In this document: one piece after another, positions 43,948-55,314 of the stretch | How the letters are laid out: each line of letters opens with the position of its first letter | How positions within the stretch are numbered: the first letter of the stretch is position 1 | Assembly (NCBI GenBank): GCA_963555705.1 | Contig: OY743187.1 | Location: 14,150,133-14,214,132 of the forward strand | Source of the DNA: Ligustrum vulgare | Taxonomy: Eukaryota > Streptophyta > Magnoliopsida > Lamiales > Oleaceae | Direction of reading: 5' to 3' | Length of the DNA stretch: 64,000 nucleotides | Notes under the pieces: generated by a model | What the model saw: the letters and a program-made list of their open reading frames with translations, nothing else | Told to the model about the DNA's origin: nothing | Databases searched by the model: none | Position numbers and translations under genes: made by a program

Positions 43948-44030
<83 letters not shown>
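43948..44030. repeat. (AT)n microsatellite
   Basis: About 41 AT units between the primer site and gag of the gypsy element. Confidence 0.97.
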
Positions 44031-44033
<3 letters not shown>

Positions 44034-44156
44034 TGGTGAAAAAAATTTAAAGAAATAAAGTAAAAATAAAATAAAATACAGAAGAAAAAAAATAAAATTC
44101 TAATTGATTAAACACTAAATTGGTTAACCGTTTCTCAGCAACAGCGCCAAAAATTT

Positions 44157-45742
44157 GATGCTTGTCGCAATGCACTAAAATAATAAATAATTCATTACTC
44201 ACAAAATGTTAAATAATGTAGTAGCGAGAGTAAGGGTCGATCCCACGAGGAACGGTGAACTAAAAATAGTTGTTCGATCAATTAGAATAGAATTGGGGGG
44301 GGGTTTTGTTGTTTGAAAATTATTTGAATGAAAACTATGCATAAAATAAATAATAAAATAGGACTAGAGAATTAATATGAGAAGAAATCTTGTTCTCGGG
44401 TTCGGTTGTGCCCTCAATTAATGTTATACATTTCCTTGTAACGTGTTTCTATTTCGAATTTAATTATCAATCATAAATAATCAACAAGCTCTGATTATCT
44501 AAATTCTTCTTTATGTGTATTGATTCAAACCAAGCTCTTCGAGCCAATTCTAGCCACGGACAATCATAAACAAGCTCTTAGGATTTAATAGACGACTAGT
44601 ATGAAAATTTAGAAGAATAGATTGAATTGGATCATTAATTTCACTAGCTCGAATTAATCAATCCAAGTGAATTATTACTAAACATGCACGAGATTTATTT
44701 ACTACTAAAGTAAAGATTCAATGACAATTCCGGATCAAAAATCTAAACATAGCGTATTCATGAATCCAAATATCAACAATCCAATTGGTCAAATTAAACT
44801 ATTAATCAAATAAACTCAATGAACATTCAAAACATAATAATCCAACAATTGAAATAAAGGAATAGATACAACGTTACTTGTTTGTAGGAAAAGAAGATAA
44901 CATAATTAAATTGACACAACTTCCCCTTTGAACAAGACGAGGAAACTTAGCCCATCATAATTGTGGCGAAATCTTCAATTTGCTCCATGAATTCCATTGA
45001 TGCTTCTTGCTTGAATCCCAAGAATTCTCTCTTTTAATCTCTAATTTCTCTAATTTTTCTCTCAATTTTCTTTTCTCTATTATGTGGTGATTTTCCTCTT
45101 TTTATAGCTCTAAATTCGTGCCCTAAAGTGGCCAAGAAGATATACCAAAGATAGACTTTGATTCCCATTAGGAAAATATTCCGCGTCGAAGTTACGGCCG
45201 TAACTTTGTCATTTACGGTCGTAAATGGACCTGTGCTGATCAGCGCCTATGCTTAATATTTTGGTCATAACTTTCTCTCCCGATGTCCAATTGTGGTGAT
45301 TCAAAGTGCGTTAGAAAGAAGACTCCAAGATATATAATTATTTATGAAATACCTGTTCCAAAATTCGAACTTATTCTATATAAAAATTGAGCTTCAATAT
45401 CTGACTAAAATTATGGATCACAATCCTTGCGGGTTTTTGATTTTCAACTTCACCCCAAACCTTATTTGACCACAATTTTTTGCATCTAATCTTCTTCCTA
45501 CATGCCATTATTTATTTGGAGCCCTTTGAACATGTCCTTAAAGTTTTATTTGGTTTGATTTGTGGATCTTGCTGTCGAGCTTGCCATGATTCATCATTTT
45601 GATCATTTTTCCTTTCTTTTTGTTCTTTGTGATCCTACCCAACACAAACCATGAAAATGCATTAAACTACTTAAATGGGATCAAACCAATAAAAAAATAG
45701 GATAACAAGTGAACTAAATAAGTGCTAATAAAGCACTTGTCA
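44157..45742 (-). repeat. 5' LTR of the gag-only gypsy
   Basis: Bounded by TGATGCTTGTCGC at one end and GCACTTGTCA at the other. Holds CGAAGTTACGGCCGTAACTTTG and ATTTACGGTCGTAAATGG, perfect and near-perfect palindromes about 20 bases apart. Confidence 0.85.
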
Positions 45743-46814
45743 CCCACCATGGGGCACGTAGAAGAAAATGGTAACAACTCGAAGAACCTCGGACAGAGAT
45801 CTATCAGAAACTCGTGTCCCTCAACAACTAGATCATGACGCGGTGCTGGGTAATGCACCACACGTAGAAGAAAATCTTGGCGAAGCACCTCTGCAATAGG
45901 AGACACACGCGATGGTCCATAGGACTGAACAAATCAATGAAATGATTTAAGTGGAGGCATGGCTGGCCAGAACGCCCCCATTTTACAACCAACCGAAATG
46001 AGAACGCATGAAGGGAGTGGGGAAATCGAGCCCAATGAACATCCAGAAGTGAGCCATCGGAAAACAGAGGGCAGAAAAATGGATAATTCCTATCTCGGAG
46101 AATCTCGAGAGCAGAAGAAACGAGCCAACCCTTTCACACAAGAAATCTTGGATGAGCCCCTCCTGAGAAGCTTCAAGTTGCCTATTTTACCGGAATATGA
46201 TGGGGTATCTGACCCTAAGGAACACCTTGAACGCTTTGACAGTAAGATGCTACTTTATGGCTTCCTCGATGCCATAACCTATCGAGTATTCCTAACCACT
46301 CTCAAAGGGAGTGCACAAACTTGGTTCTCTCAGTTGCCCCCAAATTCCATCTCTAGTTTAAAGAACTTTTCCAGTTGTTTCCTAAAAAAAATTTCCAGGA
46401 GCAAAAGGTACAGGAAGACAAGTGGGCAGTTAATAACAGTAAAGCAACAAAAGGGCGAATCACTCCGAAATTACATTCAACGCTACAACAAGGAAGCATT
46501 GGAAGTCCCTAACCTTGATTCCAAACTATCTGCAGCAATCTTGACGAATGGGTTTAGGCAAGGGCGATTTTTCATATCGTTAACAAAAACTCCGCATGTC
46601 GACATCACATAATTGTTAGTAAGAGCGGAAAAGTATATCAATGTCGAAGAAGCACAGAAGGTGAAAGAAGAAACATATAAGCATGCTAAAAGGAAAGATG
46701 CGAAAGAGCCCACTGGAGAAGATCAGAAGAAGCAAAAAGTTCTGGATTCTAACAAAGACTTTCGAGGCAAGTATCAGCATTACACGCCCATTAAAATCTC
46801 ATTACAAGAAGTCG
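45743..46814 (+). pseudogene. Tat-like gypsy gag, N-terminal part
   Basis: Decayed sequence to 45958, then MAGQNAPILQP and the gag core: LRSFKLPILPEYDGVSDPKE, GSAQTWFSQLPPNSISSLKNF, ISRSKRYRKTSGQLITVKQQ and GESLRNYIQRYNKEALEV. A TAA at 46610 separates the next frame-continuous part (LLVRAEKYINVEEAQ and a Lys-rich stretch). It stops at the insertion point in YTPIKISLQEV. Confidence 0.87.
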
Positions 46815-47215
46815 TGATGAGTTCCAGCGGGGCTGATGAGAATCCCACATCGGAATCTGAGGGGTTCCTGGGCTGGTTTATAAGGGTTGGGGCAAACCTC
46901 ATCTCACAGGTGCGCTTTTGGGATGGAGTTAGGCAATTTCCCTTCGATTGGTATCAGAGCCAATCCTCATGGGGTCGGTGTGGCGGGGCTCCTCTCTGAA
47001 TCGTCTGGACTCCTCTCGTAATCGTCTCCCCCATTCAAAAGATGTCCTTCATTCGAGGACAAATGGTCTAAAGGGAGCGGGGATGATGAGTTCCAGTGGG
47101 GCTGATGAGAATCCCACATCGGAATCTGAGGGGTTCTTGGGCTGGTTTATAAGGGTTGGGGCAAACCTCCTCTCACAGGCGCGCTTTTGGGATGGAGTTA
47201 GGCAATTTCCCTTCA
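46815..47215 (+). mobile_element. TRIM element
   Basis: Miniature LTR retrotransposon of about 400 bases. LTRs 46815-46946 and 47084-47215, 132 bases each and nearly identical; primer site TGGTATCAGAGC at 46949-46960; polypurine AAAGGGAGCGGGGA before the second LTR. The interior of about 137 bases is non-coding. It needs proteins from another element. Confidence 0.9.
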
Positions 47216-48156
47216 ATAATGATGCGAACCCCTTCGGTATATTGACCGAAAATTTCCACAACAATTTAATATAAAACCCAAGAAAGCTAAAATGGTAAAA
47301 TAAACCTAAACTCAAGTTTAATCTAACCAAAATTCTAAGGAATAAACTTTAACCCAATGGAGAGAAATAAACAAGTTCATAGATTTCTTCCAACAACACA
47401 AGATTCATAAAATCCACATGAAGTCGAGAATAATACCTCAAGAGGTAACAAGATTTGAAGATGAATTCTTACTAATTTGCTCACCATGGAGACTTCAATG
47501 TTCATACATCAAAAAATTATCTAGGGTTTGAGAGCAAATGAGTATTAATAGTACAAAATGAAAGAAAATAAAGTAAATATGAAAAATAGTAGAAAACGTA
47601 CGTTTCTAAATGTTTCAGTAACTTTCGGTCGACCAAAATGGTCAATCGAACTCCATTTCGGTCGACCGAAAATTGTCAGCCGAAATTGACTGCAAGCGCC
47701 TTCTTCAGTATTTGAGTCATAACTTTTGATCCTAATGTTTGATCGAGGTTATTCAAAATGATTTGGAAACTAGAAGAAAAGATATATAATTCTTTAAGAA
47801 ATAGTGAACCTCAAATTCTGACTTTATCTTTGTCAAAACTTTAATTCAATCCCAAGCTTGATTCTTGGCTTATTTTCTTGGATTGATCTCTTGTTTTAGC
47901 CTTGAATACTATTCTTTTATGCATCGAGAGTCCTTCAAAATATACTCAAAATTTGTTTGGCTCACATGATTGATTTTTCTTTGTCGAGCCTCCTACAATT
48001 CTCATCAGACCCTCCTTCTTCAGGATTATTCGTCCTGAATCATAGGTTTGTTCATAATATCTTATAACACCTCCTATATCAAATGGGAAATTATGGCCTC
48101 CATGTAGCTTGATCAACCAATAGTACTCCATTACTTGGAAGACACGAATGCATTTA

Positions 48157-48581
48157 TTACAAGCTTGATTGGACGAAAGTGGTGCACTCAAGCTTCCCAC
48201 TATGATCTACCTGCAAAATTTTCTCAAGCAAAGTGGGGTGGGGATCGTTAGTTCCTCCATGTACAAGGTAGGGGTCCTTGTACTCATGATGAATCACCGC
48301 CAACTCCCCTTTCCTCACCACGAGGCTCTTCTCCTTGTCTTTTTCAACCACCACTTCTAAATTTTATCCTCAACAACCTCCTCGACATTTTTAAGCTCAT
48401 GCCACACTTCAAAATTTTCATACTCACCCTCATCTCCCACATTTTTAATCTCACCCCTTTTTTTCATGTGTAGGATCATGCATCACTTCATCAACAATTT
48501 TAGCCTCCACAACAAGATTTGTAGTTTGATCAACTACTTTTAACTTTAACTCCCCTACCTCAAATTTTGTAGTTTGATCAA
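48157..48581 (-). other. polar non-coding or decayed coding DNA of the gypsy
   Basis: Minus-strand sequence rich in Glu/Lys codons (VVEKDKEKSLVVRKGELAV; MHHEYKDPYLVHGG-like), probably the decayed linker after protease. A repeated TTTTGTAGTTTGATCAACTACTT phrase occurs at about 48518 and 48567. Confidence 0.4.
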
Positions 48582-49378
48582 CTACTTCAAACATAAATTC
48601 TCCCCCTCCTTCTTCTCAACTTCCTTACCTTGGGACTTTTCTTCCTCAAACTCCTTCTTGAATTTCATTTGATCTTTGAGCACTTCCTCCAAACTCAAAG
48701 GTAGGAGTACAACCTTTTTCTCATTCACTTGGAAGCTATACCGGTTCCTCTTTGTATTATGTCTCACATTCCTATCTTTTTGCCAAGGTCTCCCCAAAAT
48801 TATATGAGTAGTATGCATGGGAACCACATCACATAATATTTGATCACTATAAGTACCAATGTGAAAAGTAAGAAGAACTTGTGCACTTACCCTGACTTCC
48901 TCATAGTCACTCAACATTTGCAATTGATAAGGATGAGATGCTTCATTACCGGTAAACCCAATTTTTCAACTCTACTAGTACTCACCAAATTTGTATCACT
49001 CTCCCCATCTATAATGAGACTACATGGCTTATCACTCACTAGACACCTAGTGTAGAAATTATATCTTCCATGTCTTTCCCTCTCATTAGCAAGGGCCAAG
49101 GATGTTAGTCGCCTAGTAATCATCTCCATCACTACTCCTTCACTTTCAATACTCCCGTGGAAAGATGGAATTTTCATTTTCTCAATATCAACATTTTCAT
49201 TAACTCCATCTCCACTCCTATCAACCCATTCTCCTCCTATTCTAGCATTCACTCTATCTAACATTCTTCCCAATCTTCCTTCCCTCTCCTCCACTTGCCT
49301 AGTAAAAGTGGTGGAAATATTTTGCAACATCTCATACAAGTCTTGAGTCATGTTGTGCAAGTGTGGAAGTGTCCTCAC
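48582..49378 (-). pseudogene. gypsy gag C-terminal part and protease
   Basis: 49378-48911: MRTLPHLHNMTQDLYEMLQN, IEKMKIPSFHGSIESEGVV, RHGRYNFYTRCLVSDKPCSL, then a protease-like IIDGESDTNLVSTSRVEKLGL where family members have IIDGGSCTNVAS. 48923-48582: VLLTFHIGTYSDQILCDVVP and ILGRPWQKDRNVRHN, the end of the protease, in another frame. The gag core and knuckle are missing or deleted. Chromovirus-type sequence by eye. Confidence 0.75.
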
Positions 49379-50718
49379 AAATAATTTATTTCACTTGCGT
49401 TTCACTCAATTCTCCAAGGAATGCAATCAATTACACCGAGAAAATTAAATCTTGTGAAGCTTGAAACTACATACAATCAAGAGATGCAAGAATGGATAGA
49501 CACAAGAGCAAGTGAAATTTTCTTTACTTACTAAAACACAAGAAGATGGCTATGAATTTGTAGGACAAATTTTCAACAGCACAAGGTCACAAAGGCTTGA
49601 CAAAGAACAAAGAATTACCAAGGAAGTGTTTGGTGTAGAGAAAAGAAGTTTCTAACATGAAAGTTTTCTTTGGGGAAATTTATCAAACACTTGGTAGGCA
49701 CCCTTTGGAAGTCATGGAAATGCAAGTGTTTTGGTTATGAAAATTCCCTAACAATCTCAACAATGATAAAAATTAAAATACCCAATATGTAGGAATCAAG
49801 AAATACAAATGGACATATAAATGTTACAATTTTTTTGTAATTTTTTTATTTTTTATTTTTTGGAATGAAGAACAACAAGAACAATAATGTAAAAGATAGA
49901 TTTACCAAATTAGAGTCAAGCTCTGATACCAAATGATGTGAACCCCTTATTGACCGAAAATTTTCACAAAAATTTAATACAAAACCCAAGAAAGCTAAAA
50001 TGGTAAAATAAACCTAAACTCAAGTTTAATCTAACAAAAATTCTAAGGAATAAACTTTAACCCAATGGAGAGAAATAAACAAGTTCGTAGATTTCTTCCA
50101 ACAACACAAGATTCATAAAATCCACATGAAGTCGAGAATAATACCTCAAGAGGCAACAAGATTTGAAGATGAATTATTACCTCTAATTTGCTCACCATGG
50201 AGACTTCAATGTTCATACATCAAAAAACTATCTAGGGTTTGAGAGCAAATGAGTATTAATAGTACAAAATGAAAGAAAATAAAGAAAATATGAAAAATAG
50301 TAAAAAATGTGCGTTTCTAAATGTTTCGGTAACTTTCGATCGACCAAAATGGTCAACCGAACTCCATTTCGGTCGACCGAAAATTGTCAACTGAAATTGA
50401 CTGCAAGCGCCTTCTTCAGTATTTGAGTTATAACTTTTGATCCTGATGTCAGATTGAGGTGATTCAAAATGATTTGAAAACTAGAAGAAAAGATCTATAA
50501 TTCTTTATGAAATAGTGAACCTCAAATTCTTACTTTATCTTTGTCAAAACTTTAATTGAATCCCGAGCTTGATTCTTCGCTTCTTTTCTTGGATAGATCT
50601 CTTGTTTTAGCCTTGAATACTATTCTTTTACGCATCGAGAGTCCTTCAAAATATACTCAAAATTTGTTTGGCTCACATGATTGATTTTTCTTTGTCGAGT
50701 CTCCTACGATTCTCATCA

Positions 50719-51140
50719 AGTCGTCATGTTAGTTTCTCACAAAGGTATAGTTACGTGGCCAAAACCAGTGAGAGATGACAGACAGCAGCCCATCAACGAT
50801 GCATATTGCTGGTTTTATAAGGGGCCAGGACATCGAACAGAGGATTGCTACCAATTGAAGCATGAGGTTGAATGCCTGATCAGATAGGGATACTTAGGAA
50901 AAATTTTCAGGAAGGAAAAAGATATGGAGGGTAGAGGACAACGCACCCCTCCCGAGCGGAGGTCACCTGATCGCAATCAACAAAAAACTAGTCCCCCACA
51001 AGGAGGGGTTACAGCAGTCCTTTTAGGAGGACCATCCTGCGAAGATAGCAAGTCAGTAAGGAAAACCTACCAACAATCAGTGGCCATCAGGAGGACCAAC
51101 CTGCAGAGAACTTTTGTATGGGACCGTATTGGGAACCCTT
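50719..51140 (+). pseudogene. Tat-like gypsy gag, C-terminal part with zinc knuckle
   Basis: Resumes gag after the composite insertion: VMLVSHKGIVTWPKPVRDD, then the knuckle CWFYKGPGHRTEDC (family CRFHxxHGHxTEDC; the second ligand site carries His or Tyr), KHEVECLIR, a TAG, and GYLGKIFRKEKD. A basic proline-rich tail follows to a stop at about 51140. Confidence 0.85.
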
Positions 51141-51145
51141 AAGCG

Positions 51146-51600
51146 ATGCAAATCAGTGGCCATCAGGAGGAATCAATTACTTTCACTGATAGAGAGCTCA
51201 TGGGAGTTCACTTCCCACACAATGACGCGATCGTCATATCTATTATGATAGCAAATTATGAAGTAAGACGGACCTTAGTTGACACAGGCAGCTCGGCGGA
51301 TGTATTATTCTATCTAGCTTATGAGAAAATGAGATTAGATCCCAAGCACCTGAGGACAGTAAGCACTCCTCATTGGTTTCAGAGGAGGAATAGTCAGGGA
51401 TGAAGGCATGATAGATTTGTTGGTGTCTCTGGAGGAAGATCCACGGAGGAAAACAAAGATGGTGAGTTTTGTGGTGGTCAGGGCTTCGTCCCCATACAAT
51501 GCCATACTTGGGAGACCAACGTTGAAGGTAAAATTCCCAACACCTCAAGGGGTAGGTAAGTCAGAGGATGTGACAGATATACAAAAAAGTTAGCATCTAA
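51146..51600 (+). pseudogene. Tat-like gypsy protease
   Basis: ESITFTDRELMGVHFPHNDA, then VRRTLVDTGSSADVLFYLAY with an intact D-T-G-S, and in a second frame SFVVVRASSPYNAILGRPTL. One frameshift near 51400. Confidence 0.85.
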
Positions 51601-52618
51601 GAGTGAGCCCATGCCACAGAGAAATTCGGAAAGAAGAGATAAAGATGCGCGATTCACAGCTGGGAAAGATGTGGTATTAAAAGTGTTGATCTTAGACAAA
51701 GAGGATGAAACTAAAAATACTAGAATTGGCAGTTCCCTTGGCAGAGAAATGGAGCAGACGTTGAGCACTTTCCTAATTGAGAACAATGCAATTTTTGCAT
51801 GGAATCCATCAGATATGCTTGGCATCGATCCCTCTGTCACTTCCACCAACTGCGAGCAGTCCCGGAATAAGACTGAAAAAGCAGAAGAAAAGGTTCATGG
51901 GGGCAGACAGATCAAAAATTGCAGAACAGGAAGTGGATAAGCTTTTAGAAGCTGGATACATTCGCAAAGTCAGTATCCAGAATGGTTGGCAAATATCGTG
52001 CTCATACCGAAAGCTAATGGTTCGTGGAGAATGTGGGTTGATTTCACCAATCTAAACAAGGCTTGCCTAAAAGATCCATTCTCGCTCCCTAGAATCGACC
52101 TACTGGTTGACTCTACATCAGGATGCGAATGGCTAAGCTTTATGGACACTTTTGCAGGGTATAATAAAATCCGAATTGCACCAGAAGATGAAGAGAAAAC
52201 CATATTTATAACAGATAGCAGAATCTATTGCTATCGCATAATGCCGTTCGGATTGAAAAATGCGGGAGCCACATACCAGAGATTAGTAAACCAAATGTTC
52301 AAAGGGTTAATTGGGCAGAATATGGAGGTGTATGTTGAAGATATGCTAGTAACCACAAGGGAGGTTGCCACATACATGATCTGCTGCAAGCAATTGAAGT
52401 CATGAAAACATTTGGGATGAAACTTAATCCAGCCAAATGCACATTCGGAGTGCGCTCTGGAAAATTCCTGGGATACATGGTATCCGAGCGAGGTATCCCC
52501 AGACAAGATAAAAGCTATCCAAGAGATGGCAGCTCCTCGCAACATTTAGGAGATTCAAAGGCTCACCGGAAGGATGGCAGCACTCAACCGATTCTTATCT
52601 CACGCAACGGAGTAAGGT
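51601..52618 (+). pseudogene. Tat-like gypsy reverse transcriptase
   Basis: Blocks in three frames: the entry region ending near 51940, then NIVLIPKANGSWRMWVDFTN, NKACLKDPFSLPRIDLLVD, IMPFGLKNAGATYQRLVN and EVYVEDMLVTTR, where the family box YVDD reads YVED. The thumb follows as MKTFGMKLNPAKCTFGVRSG and FLGYMVSERGI. Confidence 0.88.
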
Positions 52619-53206
52619 ATGCCTTTTTTTAAAATCCTTAGAAAATCAAGAAATTTTGAATGGATAGATAAATGTAGTATGGCCTTTGAACAACTCAAAA
52701 ACCATTTATCATCACCTCCCTTGCTAACAAAACTGAATGAAGGAGACCATTTGTATGTCTACCTAGCAGTATCAGAAGAAGCAGTTAGCTCAATACTCGT
52801 AAAAGAAGAAGGGAAAGCACAGAAACCCATATACTATGTGAGCAAGATGTTGCATGGAGTCGAAGTCAGATACACGACCACAGAGAAAATAGCACTAGCC
52901 CTTGTCACAACGGCCAGAAATTTTCATCCCTACTTGCAGTCGTACCGAGTGACAGTCCTAACTGACCAACCACTACTACAGATGTTGGCAAAACCGGATG
53001 TTTCGGGAAGGATGCTTAAATGGTCAATTGAGTTAGGAGAATATAGGTTGGACAATAAGCCACGATCGGCCATTAAAGGACAGGCGCTTGCGGGCTTTAT
53101 AGTAGAGTGCACCCACATGGAGGATCAGCTGGAGCAGTCCATTGAGCAAGAATGGACAATCCATGTTGATGATCATCATCACTCCAAGGAGCAGAAGGAG
53201 GGTTAG
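52619..53206 (+). pseudogene. Tat-like gypsy RNase H (retroviral-position domain)
   Basis: LRKSRNFEWIDKCSMAFEQL, LTKLNEGDHLYVYLAVSEEA, KPIYYVSKMLHGVEVRYTTT, RVTVLTDQPLLQML. The first catalytic Asp region reads VYLAVSEEAVSS, so the usual Asp is absent, as is often so in Tat elements where this domain is degenerate. Confidence 0.82.
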
Positions 53207-53460
53207 TGTTGAAAGACCCAACAACTTCGCACTTAGTTTCCAGTTTCCAGCATCCAATAATGAAGCCGAGTACGAAGTACTCCTAATCGGAATCAGACTG
53301 GCAGCTCATGCAGGAGCTCGGAAGATCATAGCCCACAGTAATTCACGGTTAGTTGTGAAACAGGTCAACAGAGAATATAAAGCACGCGATGATATGACGC
53401 GACTATATCTGCAGAATGTGCAAAACTAGTGTCATTCACCATTGTGCAAATCCCTCGAGG
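53142..53460 (+). pseudogene. additional archaeal-type RNase H of the Tat element
   Basis: LSFQFPASNNEAEYEVLLIG, IRLAAHAGARKIIAHSNSRL and VVKQVNREYKARDDMTRLYL. The NNEAEYEALxxGLRLA and SDSQLVVxQV motifs define the second RNase H acquired by the Tat lineage; here the Asp of SDSQ is Asn (HSNSRL). Confidence 0.82.
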
Positions 53461-53930
53461 GGAAAATTTTGAAGCTGATGCTTTGTCCAAATTGGGAAAC
53501 TCCACTCAACCACATAACAGTGCTACCATAGTTTTGCAATAGCTCCAACATAGAAGTGTCGAAGAAACCCTATTGATAGCAAATCAACAGGAGGAGAAGT
53601 GTTGGAAAGATGTTATAATTGATTATCTAACTGGAAACCATTAAGCAACCACAAAGGAAGAGATGCAGGCCATAGCGAAAAAGAGTGCCAGATATACCAT
53701 GCTTTAAGGTGAACTTTATAGACATTCATTCACCCAGCCTTTGTTACGGTGCCTGAACCCAAGCGAAGCGAATTACATTTTGAGAGAAGTACATGAAGGC
53801 ATTTGTGGTGGACACATTGGAGGAAGAACCCTGGCTGCAAAAGTACTGAGATAAGGGTATTATTGGCCAACCATGAAATCTGATGCATAAGAAACAATGA
53901 AAAATGTAGATCCTGCCAATTTCATGGCAA
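53461..53930 (+). pseudogene. integrase zinc-binding domain, truncated
   Basis: GENFEADALSKLGN linker, later YILREVHEGICGGHIGGRTL with the two His, GYYWPTMKSDA and, after a one-base shift, KCRSCQFHGN with the two Cys. The HHCC zinc domain is thus present but the catalytic core is replaced by the next element. Confidence 0.8.
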
Positions 53931-54744
53931 TATCATTAGAACACTTCATGGTAAAATAGGTCAACCGCCTAACTGTTTCCGACCTGTCGAACCGAATGGG
54001 GAGATAAGCATTTTCACCGCGTGACATTCTCCCCCATTCGAATCCGCTTACGTCTTCATAGCGAGAGTGAGCTTCGCATCAATACGCATTCCTCAAGAAG
54101 AATCAAACGGCACCATCCGCTCATGAACGAGCATTCACACGGTGGTACTCCTACACTTTCCCGCTGTAACTTGTACATACCGCCTCCGCCTCCAACACCA
54201 ACCTTCACCATCTGCCCCCATAAGCAGTAGTTATTCGGTGGATGGCCTACAACCGTAGCGCCTCTAGTACATGTCGAAATACATACCCACTACATTCTCG
54301 TGGGCCCTGCAAAATGTGCTCCACAAAACTCCCTGAAAGGAAATTGCGCAACGCAGCCCAGCACACCCATCTTCCCCATGGCTTCCTTCTTCGTGTTTTG
54401 CAAGCTTGTCGTCACGATCCGTGGCCCAAAATCTTTTCTCCGCAAGAATTCATGTTATTGATCTCAACAAGACCAAAAACGCATTCAAGCGGTCCCGCTC
54501 TGATACCAACTTTCACGGATCACAAGTTTAGCTCCGAGGTTTCTCGCCCTAGGTAACTTACCTCTCATTCATTAGCCGGAAAGCAGAACAACTGGCACAC
54601 ACGTACGCTGATGGGCAGGATATAAGGGAAATACCATTAATATGGTCATATCATTAGAACATTTCATGGTAAAATAGGTCAACCGCCTAGCTGTTGCTGA
54701 CTTTCCGAACCGAATGGGGAGATAAGCATTTTCATTGCGTGACA
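53925..54744 (-). mobile_element. small non-coding LTR element (TRIM-like)
   Basis: Minus strand. 5' LTR about 54510-54744, ending GCGTGACA on plus; primer site TGGTATCAGAGC on the minus strand at 54497-54508. The 3' LTR is partial, about 53925-54026, with ATATCATTAGAACA(C/T)TTCATGG in common, and is followed by a GAATGGGGGAGAA polypurine tract on the minus strand. The interior of about 470 bases is GC-richer and has no recognised coding. The truncated LTR joins the broken Tat integrase. Confidence 0.75.
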
Positions 54745-54754
54745 CCATGTATAT

Positions 54755-55080
54755 AAAGGGCCGACCACAGTAAACAACTTGGTCAACACGGCCAACAATC
54801 GCGCTAAATGGCCGACCTTAGTAAAACAACTAGGTCAACACGACCAACAATCGCGCTAAATGGCCGACCTTAGTAAAACAACTAGGTTAATACGGCCAAC
54901 AATCGCGCTAAATGGCCGACCTTAGTAAAATAACTAGGTCAACACGACCAACAATCGCGCTAAATGGCCGACCTTAGTAAAACAACTAGGTCAACATGGC
55001 CACAATCGCGCTAAAAGGTTGACCAAAGTAAACCACTTGGTCAAAACGGCCTACAAACGTGCTAAACGACCAACAAACGC
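54755..55080 (+). repeat. 52-base tandem array
   Basis: GGCCGACC occurs at 54759, 54810, 54862, 54914 and 54966 with a degraded unit at about 55015. Each unit has the form GGCCGACCTTAGTAAAACAA followed by CTAGGTCAACACGNCCAACAATCGCGCTAAAT. Five good units and one or two degraded ones. Confidence 0.93.
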
Positions 55081-55314
55081 ATTTAAAGAAGCTAAATGCG
55101 GAATAACAAAGGGGCATCGCATCCACCAAGTCCACAAAAGGTACAAGACTAAGAAGAAAAGCAAAGGCGCTACAAATGAGGTCATAAAGCCTCCAAAATA
55201 CATGTCGCCCTCCTAATAACTAATATAAGTCAGGTTATAAAGCCTTCAAAATACATGTTGCCAAAAAGGGACAAAGAAATAAGCCGGAAGTATGAGCTTA
55301 TCCTCATCAGACTT
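55081..55314. other. short spacer
   Basis: GCCTNNAAAATACATGTNGCC occurs twice (about 55188 and 55240), perhaps another diverged tandem pair. No gene. Confidence 0.4.

Larger units (their letters stand above)
38465..45742 (-). mobile_element. non-autonomous Ty3/gypsy element with gag and protease only
   Basis: Minus strand. 5' LTR 44157-45742 (about 1.6 kb, TG...CA on plus). The 3' LTR is 38465-39240 and only its first half survives, ending at TTATCA next to a GTGTGGGGGGATT polypurine tract. The primer site TGGCGCTGTTGCTGAGAA is at about 44139-44156, of the gypsy (non-Met) type. Gag and protease frames lie at 41606-43819, but no RT, RNase H or integrase is present: protease is followed directly by 2.3 kb of non-coding DNA. 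This is the layout called TR-GAG or LARD-like. Confidence 0.82.
46815..50718. mobile_element. composite insertion: TRIM plus non-autonomous gypsy sharing one target duplication
   Basis: Flanked by AGTCG at 46810-46814 and 50719-50723. The left end is a TRIM starting TGATGAG; the right end is the outer end of a minus-strand gypsy LTR finishing CTCATCA, so the whole unit has 7-base inverted ends TGATGAG/CTCATCA. Neither part has its own duplication at the internal junction (47216-47219, ATAA). The continuous gag frame of the host across the flanks supports the outer limits. Confidence 0.8.
47220..50718 (-). mobile_element. non-autonomous Ty3/gypsy element with gag-protease remnant
   Basis: Minus strand. 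3' LTR 47220-48007, 5' LTR 49934-50718 (about 787 bases each, very alike). Primer site TGGTATCAGAGC at 49920-49931 on the minus strand; AAGAAGGAGGGTC polypurine tract beside the 3' LTR. Between them only a gag/protease remnant at 48582-49378 and polar low-complexity DNA. No RT or integrase. The LTRs contain TTTCGGTCGACCGAAA palindromes. Confidence 0.88.
45743..53930 (+). mobile_element. Tat-like Ty3/gypsy retrotransposon, truncated both ends
   Basis: Plus-strand gypsy with gag (45743-46814 and 50719-51140), protease, RT, RNase H, an additional RNase H and the integrase zinc domain. Its 5' LTR is gone: coding starts beside the gag-only gypsy. Its integrase stops at about 53930, where a small minus-strand LTR element begins. 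Gag is interrupted by the composite insertion 46815-50718, and joining the flanks over the AGTCG duplication restores the gag frame. The extra RNase H (53142-53429) is the mark of the Tat lineage. Many stops; inactive. Confidence 0.88.

Noticed and set aside
54755..55080. Possible CRISPR-like array
   Set aside because: Units are contiguous tandem repeats without unique spacers, in a plant nuclear context.
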